From Atherix ibis (Eukaryota > Arthropoda > Insecta > Diptera > Athericidae), in contig OY282605.1 of NCBI GenBank assembly GCA_958298945.1, forward strand, positions 29,180,811-29,244,810: 64,000 nt of DNA, in the 5' to 3' direction. The notes beneath the pieces are model-generated. The model was not told the DNA's origin. It saw nothing but the letters and a program-made list of their open reading frames with translations, and did not search any database. Numbering within the stretch: the stretch's first letter is position 1; every line of letters begins with the position of its first letter. Shown piece by piece: positions 57,761-64,000 of this stretch. The translations under genes and the position numbers were made by a program.

Positions 57761-57854
57761 GCATTCTATGAAAAAAAAACATGTGTTTTTTTGACTAAAA
57801 AATCGTGGATTTAAACTTATACACCTGGTATTAAATAATGTTTTGCTGTTAAGT

Positions 57855-58295
57855 TGGTAGTAATACAGCTAATAATCACGACGAACAGAAGTATTGTCGA
57901 AAACACTCAAATGACTATGGATAATATATTGTATCTACAAAAAAAACTGTCTAAAGCTGTTAATTGGTCCAACCGTTTTTGGCTTGAAGAAAAAAAAAAC
58001 CGTTTTTGGCTTGAGCTTATAACTTACAATCTGGACCATTTGTGGTTTCAACACAAACAATTGCCAGCTCGCGCGATTTCGAGATTTGGTGATATCAATC
58101 GGCCTCCAGAATCATACGATTTAATACTGTTGGACATGTTTTTTTGTAGCTCCGCAAAGATCGTGTTTCTTCGACAATTCTCAAACTTTGAAGCATTTAC
58201 TAAACGAATATCCGTCAAGGACTTTGCTAAATTCCAATCCAAAATGTATGAAAAACTCAACAAAAATTACCTCAAAATAATCGAATTCTGCTAGA
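57855..58295 (+). pseudogene. DUF4817-type transposase, C-terminal piece
   Basis: The plus strand reads 'DHLWFQHKQLPARAISRFGD' (about 58035-58095), where WFQQDGATCHTA is normal (second Asp lost). 'INRPPESYDLILLDMFF' (58096-58146) follows, matching VNWPPRSCDLTPLDYF with D3 kept, and then a degenerate tail ('SVKDFAKFQSKMYEKLNKNY'). The frame is open for 146 codons from an ATG at 57854, but its first half matches nothing. A short piece is duplicated upstream: CCGTTTTTGGCTTGA occurs at 57974 and 58000. No ends are visible. It lies 25 bp after a mariner end and 30 bp before an opposite-strand copy of the same group. Confidence 0.75.
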
Positions 58296-58324
58296 AGTCT
58301 TGTGGCAGCCATTAAAATTCTGTT

Positions 58325-58640
58325 ATAAAGGGCGTTCCAAAAAATCACGCAAGAAGTAATTGTTTTTCGGGCTCTATGGCATTTTGCACCGTTTTGTTGA
58401 AACCACATGTCCTAGAAATGGATATCTTGCAATTTAGACATAAAAAAACTGGATTATCATGTCACGATAGCCTGACCAGATGCATTTTCGAAGAAGAATT
58501 GCCCAATGATGCCGCAAGCCCAAAATTTGTAAGCATGAATATGCCACTCTTTCAGGAGAATAGGCTGTAGAGAGTTTCTCGAAATGGCCAATTCAAGTGT
58601 TTTTCTGATCCTGGAGTAAAAAAACAACATCGAATTTGTT
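58325..58640 (-). pseudogene. DUF4817-type deletion derivative, fragment 1
   Basis: From the outer end (GGGCGTTCCAAAAAATCACG at 58336) inward the minus strand encodes 'MWFQQNGAKCHRARKTI' (about 58340-58408). This is the second-Asp motif with Asp changed to Asn. Before it in gene order come 'YRDMIIQFF' (about 58450-58480), a region equivalent to FFENAxGQAVTVNG and, toward 58560, remnants of the first-Asp region. Only about 50 bp separate the WFQQ motif from the element end, so the C-terminal third of the gene is missing. The same structure is seen at 60.34 and 60.80 kb. Confidence 0.75.
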
Positions 58641-58785
58641 CAGGTTAATAGAGGAGCTGAGAAATCGCAGGAATCCCTTTTACCGATAAAATTTCTTTGA
58701 TGGAAATGCCCGTGCGACAAGGGGCGATGCTATTGTGGAAGCTCCAACTGCCGGCAATGTCCTATTTGATACAAAGAACCGTTTT
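58641..58785. other. Spacer with a dispersed-repeat segment
   Basis: 58675-58775 resembles 43850-43945. It is short and unclassified. Confidence 0.4.
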
Positions 58786-58789
58786 TCTG

Positions 58790-60270
58790 AGCCTTCCAAA
58801 AACATATCTATAAAAACCTTTTTATAAAGAAAATCTCAAAAAAGTCATTTTTATAAAAAAGATTTTGAAAAAAATACTTTTTATAAACATCTTGAAAAAA
58901 GTCCTTTTTATAAAGATCTTGAAAAATGTCCTTTTTATAAATATTTTGAAAAAAATGCCTTTTTATAAAAATCTTGAAAAAGGGTCCCTTTTATAAAGAT
59001 CTTTAAGAAAAGTCCTTTTTATAAAGATCTTTAAAAAAGTCTTTTTTGCAAAGATCTTGAAAAAAGTCCTTTTTATAAGGATATCTTGAGAAAGTCCTCT
59101 CTATGAAGATTGTGAAAAGATGTCCTTTTGTAAAAAAGATTTTGAAAAAAGTCCTTTTTGTAAATATTTTCAAAAAAGTCCTCTTTATAAAGAAGATCTC
59201 AAGAGTCCTTTTTATTAAGATTGTGAAAATAAGTCCTTTTATAAAATTGATTTTGAAAAAAGTCCTTTTTATAATTATTTCCAAAAAAGTCCTCTTTATA
59301 AAGAAGAAAGTCCTTTTTATAAAGATCTTTAAAAAAAATTCTTTTAATAAAGATCTTGAAAAAAAGTCCTTATAAAAATGATCTTGAAAAAAGTCCTTTT
59401 TGTAAAGGATATCTTGAGAAAGTCCTTTTTATAAAGATTGTGAAAAGAAGTCATTTTATAAAAAAAATTTTGAAAAAAGTTGTTTTTATAAATATTTTCA
59501 AAAAAGTCCTCTTTATAAAGAAGATCTCGAGAGTCCTTTTTATTAAGATTGTGAAAATAAGTCCTTTTATAAAATAGATTTTGAAAAAAGTCCTTTTTAT
59601 AATTATTTCCAAAAAAGTCCTCTTTATAAAGAAGAAAGTCCTTTTTATAAAGATCTTTAAAAAAAATTCTTTTTATAAAGATCTTGAAAAAAAGTCCTTA
59701 TAAAAAAGATCTTGAAAAAAGTCCTTTTTGTAAAGGATATCTTGAGAAAGTCCTTTTTATAAAGATTGTGAAAAGAAGTCATTTTATAAAAAAAAATTTG
59801 AAAAAAGTTATTTTTATAAATATTTTCAAAAAAGTCCTCTTTATAAAGAAGATCTCCAGAGTCCTTTTTATTAAGATTGTGAAAATAAGTCCTTTTATAA
59901 AATAGATTTTGAAAAAAGTCCTTTTTATAATTATTTCGAAAAAAGTCCTCTTTATAAAGAAGATCTTGGGAAAGTCCTTTTTATAAAGAAGATCTTGTTA
60001 AAAGTCTCTGTTATAAAGATCTGAAAAAAAGTCCTTTTTATTATACAAAGAATATCTTGAGAAAGTCTTTTTTATAAAGATGATCTTGAAAATTTCCTTT
60101 TTATAAAGAAGATCCTTAAGAAGTCCTTTTTATAAAGATCTTTAAAAAAGTACTTTTTATAAAGAATATCTTAAAAAAGTACTTTTTATAAAGAAAATCT
60201 TGAAAAAAGTGCTTTTGACAAAAAAAAATCTTGAAAAAGTCCTTTTTATAAAGAAAATCTTGAAAATTCA
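58790..60270. repeat. ~27-bp satellite with 328-bp higher-order repeat
   Basis: The monomer is close to AAGTCCTTTTTATAAAGATC + TTGAAAA. A landmark variant (TTTTTGTAAAGGATATCTTG) starts at 59066, 59393 and 59721, and a degraded copy at about 60050, giving a higher-order period of 327-328 bp, about 12 monomers. Within these blocks the order of variant monomers (…ATTGTGAAAA…, …ATATTTTC…, …AAGAAGATCTC…) is the same, and the second and third blocks are almost identical. In one phase a unit reads KSPFYKDLE, but phase is lost often and stop codons recur. I do not call a protein. Confidence 0.93.
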
Positions 60271-60342
60271 AAGTAAATTTGCACAATTTTTATAAATATT
60301 GTTCAAGTGTGAGTCTATCCATGATGATATGACAAACTAGCG

Positions 60343-60640
60343 GGTGTCCCAAAAGTCACGAAAGATTGAATTGTTTCTCGGGCTGTATGGCATGTGTCAC
60401 CGTTTTGTTGAAACCACATATCGTCCACATTCATATCTTGTAATTTATCTCTTTTTAGGTGATAAAGTTAAATCACTCTTCCGATTATATTTTGTACGAA
60501 AATTGCGAAATGCACCTGCCAAACCTTCATTATTTTGAAAATATTGCCCAACAATGAAAACGCGTTGTTCTTTCGTGAAGCGCTCCATTTCTAATAACCC
60601 TGAACTGTCCGCTGTCACGCCTTAAATTTTAAAGCCAATT
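60343..60640 (-). pseudogene. DUF4817-type deletion derivative, fragment 2 (has the N-terminus)
   Basis: The minus strand starts with an ATG at about 60588: 'MERFTKEQRVFIVGQYFQNN' then 'EGLAGAFRNFRTKYNR', the N-terminal DUF4817 helix-turn-helix head typical of this group. Within about 40 codons it passes directly to 'VDDMWFQQNGDTCHTA' (about 60365-60425) and then to the outer end GGGTGTCCCAAAAGTCACGA at 60342. So about 700 bp of the gene (middle) plus the C-terminal third are deleted. The outer end sequence matches the copies at 58.3 and 60.8 kb. No right TIR was identified. Confidence 0.8.
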
Positions 60641-60792
60641 GGCTAAGAAAATATTATACTAAAAATTATACGGACTTGGGCTGAAATACTGAAAGTCCAA
60701 ATCAAAGTATCGAGAGTCTTGGCCATGAAAACGAAGTCACTTTATAAAGTGACTTACAAAATAATTGTTTTATTTTATAAGTCACTTTATAT
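60641..60792. other. Short spacer with a repeated 'AAGTGACTTATAAA' palindrome
   Basis: TTTATAAAGTGACTT and AAGTCACTTTATA occur at 60749-60792, a small inverted or direct repeat. There is no gene. Confidence 0.4.
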
Positions 60793-60794
60793 AG

Positions 60795-61160
60795 GGTATC
60801 TCAAAAGTTAGGAAAGAAGAAAATGACTCATGCAGTAATTGAATTATTTCTTGGGATGTATGGCAATGTGGCACCGCTTCGTTGAAACCACATGTCGTCT
60901 ACATCAATATTTTGCTATTTAGGCACAAAAAACTAGATTATTATGTCACGATAGAGTGCACCATTAACTATTATTGCCTGACCAGCTGCATTTTCGAAGA
61001 AAACTAATCACTTGTGAATTTTCTGAACCCCAAATACGAGTATAACAATTTTGTCAGTTAACGAAGATTAAGAAATGAGCCTCATTGCTGAAGATGATTT
61101 TTTTCGAACTGTAGCTGCCAAACTGTCATTATTTTTTAAATATTGCTCACCAATGACAAA
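60795..61160 (-). pseudogene. DUF4817-type transposase, fragment 3, split by an insertion
   Basis: From the outer end GGGTATCTCAAAAGTTAGGA (60795) the minus strand gives 'VDDMWFQRSGATLPY' (about 60860-60905), 'YRDIII' (about 60945), 'FFENAAGQAIIVNGA' (about 60965-61005) and 'LTDKIVILVFGVQKIHK' (about 61020-61060). The first-Asp region is damaged ('SSSAMRLIS', about 61080). It then continues to the N-terminal head, which is cut at 61170 by a 1,501-bp TIR element; the rest of the head resumes at 62682. Like its two neighbours it lacks the C-terminal third between WFQQ and the outer end. Confidence 0.8.
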
Positions 61161-61170
61161 GGCGTTCTCC
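61161..61170. repeat. Target-site duplication, left copy (10 bp)
   Basis: GGCGTTCTCC, identical to 62672-62681, immediately outside the inverted ends of the element between them. Confidence 0.9.
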
Positions 61171-62671
61171 TTAGATTAAAGAATACCTGGATAGGCCCTT
61201 ACCGTATATGTATACGCAATTTAGTGTACAATTTATTGCGAAGCGGCGAGAAATGGCATTTATTAGATAGCTTTTTGTGGATTTTTTTATGTAGACATGA
61301 CACTCACTGCCATCTAGTTCTCGTAATAGAAATTATTATAATTTATATTCTTTTTAATTCACTTATTGGAAACAAAAATACAATTTAAACACAAAGATAG
61401 GCAATTTTTATTTTTTGTACAAACTTTTGATATGAAATGGAATTCTATTTTAGGTTTATTATTCATTTCGTAAATAACATTCAAATATAAAGCGCCTCAA
61501 TTTTGTAGACTTCCGGAGAGTTTTACAACCTGCCATTCTCCATGAAAGTGATTACACATTGAACTAATCTAACTGGCGTTGTCATTTTTGAAGTTGTTAT
61601 TGTGTCACATAGGAAAGTGCAATTTAAAGTGTATTTTTTTATCTATTTTAAAGTATTTACGAAAAAGTAAGTATTTTTATAAATAGTTATATTTTTGATA
61701 AAACTTAATACGAAGTTTTTATTAAGTAATTTATTAGAAATTGCTAGAAATTCGCCGCAACGAGGAAACCGGGAATTTCTTTCTTTCGGTAAGTTGACAT
61801 CTTCATTTTTACTAACCAAAATAACAAATATTTAGTTTCTGATGTGCCTAAATGGCTATTAGAGATTTATTTTATCCAAAAAGTGGTGAAAAAGTGAAAA
61901 GTTGGTCATTAAATAAATGTAAACAAATCCGATGTTGACAGTTCAATGTTTATCATAAAAGAGTACAGTGCCGTTGTATATGAAGTGTGTGTAAGGAAGT
62001 TTAAGGGACCGAATTTTTCTGTCTATTTTCCATTACTGTTTTCATTGTGTTATAATAAATAAAGTTTATTCTTCGGTAAGCTCATTATTTAAATAAATTT
62101 GTTTTGCTTACTCTATTAGACCATATTATAATGCATTTACTAAATATTTTTTTAATTTTTTAAAAATATTAGTTATTAATTTTTTAAGTACATTAAATTT
62201 TTCATCTTGTAATTTAGTTTTAAAGCATTTCCTTTCATGTTTATACGATTAACCTCTTATTGTGCACATAATTGTTGTCATATAATCAAATAACTTACAA
62301 TTTATATTTTTATATGCTCTTCCACTTTATAATTCTGTTTTAATAAATAATATATAGTGAAATATATGATAAATAAATAAATAATATTTTAAAATAGAAT
62401 ACTGTGTTTTATTATAAATTTCCAAAACTAATTCCATCAAACAACAAAACCCGCAATATTATAAAATCTATTCGTTTACGCATAAATGACATCTCATATG
62501 AAAATGGTTTTGAACGAACGGCTTCAATCGCATACGGAAGTTTAAAATTGGCTCCCAATGATTTACGCCGTTTCTGTTGTATTGCATGTGTGTGCGTTCT
62601 ACGAATCTATTGCCAACAAAATTTGCACAGAATTTTTGTGTAGAGGCCTATCCAGTTCTTCTTTAATCTAA
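61171..62671. mobile_element. 1,501-bp TIR element with a 10-bp target duplication (MULE-like?)
   Basis: The left end TTAGATTAAAGAATACCTGG (61171 onward) and the right end, reverse complement TTAGATTAAAGAAGAACTGG (ending 62671), continue as ATAGGCC, giving about 27-bp inverted repeats with two mismatches. The identical 10-bp flanks GGCGTTCTCC (61161-61170, 62672-62681) are a target duplication, and the joined flanks restore an uninterrupted DUF4817-type sequence similar to 60.55-60.61 kb. Among known DNA transposons duplications of 9-11 bp are typical of Mutator-like elements; the ends are not ones I recognise. The inside has no transposase. A 79-codon frame (62404-62643) ending in the right TIR is not recognisable. 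GTAAG donor-like sites at 61667, 61789 and 62076 hint at captured transcribed sequence. Confidence 0.9.
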
Positions 62672-62681
62672 GGCGTTCTCC
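62672..62681. repeat. Target-site duplication, right copy (10 bp)
   Basis: GGCGTTCTCC, identical to 61161-61170. Confidence 0.9.
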
Positions 62682-62750
62682 ATTTGTAAAGCAATTCTGA
62701 GCTGTCAGCTGTCACGCTATTTTTTTTTTTACGTTGGCAACATTTCACCG
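62682..62750 (-). pseudogene. DUF4817-type fragment 3, upstream remainder
   Basis: ATTTGTAAAGCAATTCTGAG followed by CTGTCAGCTGTCACGCT aligns with ATTTCTAATAACCCTGAACT and CTGTCCGCTGTCACGCC after the N-terminal head of the copy at 60.34-60.64 kb. It is the other side of the insertion. It ends in a T run followed by unrelated sequence. Confidence 0.7.
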
Positions 62751-64000
62751 TACAAACGGCGCAAAATTCAAATCTTGCTTGTAGAAGTTAGCAAAATTGA
62801 GGCAATATCAATTAAAAATATAAGCGTTAACAAAATCTGTATTTTAAACGAAATTTTCTGTAGCACAAATTGGATAACCCTTTTTATTTAAGTATCAATT
62901 GTAAAAATTGACTTGATTTAATTTAATATTCAGTATAGTTAGTGGAAAAAACATCCAAAAAAAAAACCCAAATATTAAAATAGAGTTTATAGCAGCATAT
63001 TTACCAAATTGGATAATATTCTTTTGCTTCTTCGAATCTTATACCGGTTTGCTTTTATTATTAAATTGCATTTCCTTATTCCTATTCACTCAACGTCCGA
63101 TAACGATGGCCACTATACGATTTAAACTGAAATGAACTCTTTAAATTGTATCATAACGTTCGGTTGAGTGAATTTCATATAATTTCGTTAACAATTATTA
63201 TACAAAACGAAACGAAATATATGTAAACATGGAATATCCTTAATTCAGTACAGAACCAACCCATCCCACGTCGCTTTTGGAATACTTATTGGAGCGCCTT
63301 ACTACACCTATTTTTGGTTCTTCATAATTGAATTAGCCAACAGTGAATTTGTGTGGTTAAAAGGACTTGCCGCAGATGAGAATTTTAATCTAATTAAGCC
63401 TTTAATATTTGAGAAGCCCACTTGTACTATCCTATTTTTTTTTTGGCAATTGGGCTACGTAGAAATTTTTTCATTTTATTCAGCCACGACTTTTATCCTT
63501 TTCATATTCGGATTGTTTTCATTTTTCTTATTTAATTATGTTGATCCTTTGGGATATTTTTATCCCCCATCAAGTTATTGTATTAACCTTTTTCGAGAAT
63601 TCATGATCCCATTTTTTTTAATCAATTATTATTTTTTCAATTAGACAAGAGACCTCCACTCGGTAACGTTCGTAATAATCACTTCTAAGACATAATTAAC
63701 ATCTACGTCGGCTACTATTCATAATGAGAAATTCTTTTGTAAACGGAAAAGCTGAACGGCTTTGTGGAATTAAAATTTTCCCAATGATAATACTCAGTTA
63801 TAATTCGGGATGAAGATATTAAAAATCTTCAGTTAAGGTGATAAGAGATTCGCTGAATACAGGATTCCGTAACTAGAACTCATTAAAGACTTCAAACAAG
63901 GAAATTTGCTTTTCTTCCCGAGGAAAGAGTGTCAGTCGATCTTATCATTTTCTATTTGGATGAAAAGGTATTTGGAATTTTGTATCATCTTTACTAAAAG
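62751..64000. other. No gene recognised
   Basis: AT-rich. A 97-codon Phe-rich frame at 63351-63644 (starting at a GTG) has two hydrophobic stretches that could be read as membrane segments, but no recognisable family. CATAACGTTCGGTTGAGTGA at 63151 and the CACTCAACGTCCGATAACGA stretch at 63088 form an imperfect inverted pair about 60 bp apart. Confidence 0.45.

Larger units (their letters stand above)
56646..57828 (+). mobile_element. Mariner, mauritiana type, with both ends; 1,183 bp
   Basis: The left end TCAGGTGTATAAGCTTAAAT (56646 onward) and the right end, reverse complement CCAGGTGTATAAGTTTAAAT (ending 57828), form about 25-bp inverted repeats. TA follows on the right (57829-57830) and CA precedes on the left, a mutated TA. 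The element is about 100 bp shorter than usual because the 3' part of the gene is deleted. The same family occurs truncated at 24.3-25.1 kb. Confidence 0.92.

Noticed and set aside
59103..59905. Repeated Lys/Ile/Phe-rich frames suggesting a repeat protein
   Set aside because: They are phases of the 27-bp satellite with frequent stops and phase changes; there is no start context or unique domain.
58790..60270. CRISPR array
   Set aside because: The repeats are contiguous monomers without unique spacers of constant length, and the rest of the window is eukaryotic.
63351..63644. 97-codon Phe-rich frame as a membrane protein
   Set aside because: It has no ATG start and the hydrophobicity reflects T-rich codons; no family was recognised.

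Overview
This window looks like AT-rich arthropod DNA, most likely insect. The inference rests on transposon content: remnants of several mariner lineages (mauritiana/Mos1-like, cecropia/Hsmar1-like, mellifera- or irritans-like), a second Tc1/mariner-superfamily group with a DUF4817-type head, and non-LTR retrotransposon pieces of R1 and Jockey/I type. I recognise no intact host protein gene, tRNA or rRNA. Nothing here looks bacterial. The stretch is best read as repeat-rich intergenic, intronic or pericentromeric sequence.

Layout. 1.9-3.7 kb: a dead DUF4817-type transposase and a mariner fragment. 5.75-7.04 kb: a near full-length mauritiana-type mariner killed by three stops. 7.3-9.5 kb and 14.6-15.7 kb: two arrays of one ~75-bp repeat, enclosing a ~22-bp array (11.3-12.8 kb). 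15.7-18.6 kb: a LINE RNase H remnant, then a DUF4817 element split by a mariner with clean TIRs and a TA duplication. 21.1-25.6 kb: four mariner remnants in a row, the first an Hsmar1-like copy with both ends intact. 29.6-34.9 kb: two families of ~280-bp tandem repeats sharing a 'CGCCATCT' core. 36.5-37.6 kb and 49.9-51.4 kb: two arrays of one 26-bp minisatellite with related right flanks. 39.4-40.4 kb and 46.1-46.6 kb: R1-type reverse transcriptase remnants; 45.4-45.9 kb: a Jockey-type one. 46.6-47.3 kb: a DUF4817 copy with a perfect hairpin. 49.0-49.8 kb: a mariner deletion derivative. 53.5-54.9 kb: a pair of ~280-300-bp direct repeats. 56.6-57.8 kb: the best-preserved mariner ORF. 57.9-62.8 kb: four DUF4817 pieces, a 27-bp satellite with 328-bp higher-order periodicity, and a 1,501-bp TIR element with a 10-bp target duplication.

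The elements form layers. Mariner sits in a DUF4817 element at 17 kb, and the 10-bp-TSD element sits in a DUF4817 deletion derivative at 61 kb. Two mariner copies 33 kb apart share the same stop codon, and three DUF4817 fragments share the same internal deletion; both patterns suggest mobilisation in trans of dead copies. At least three transposase remnants carry short inverted copies of their own neighbouring sequence, which I read as template-switch scars.

All frames, repeat periods and homology calls were made by eye. Family names come from recognising conserved motifs and were not checked against a database.
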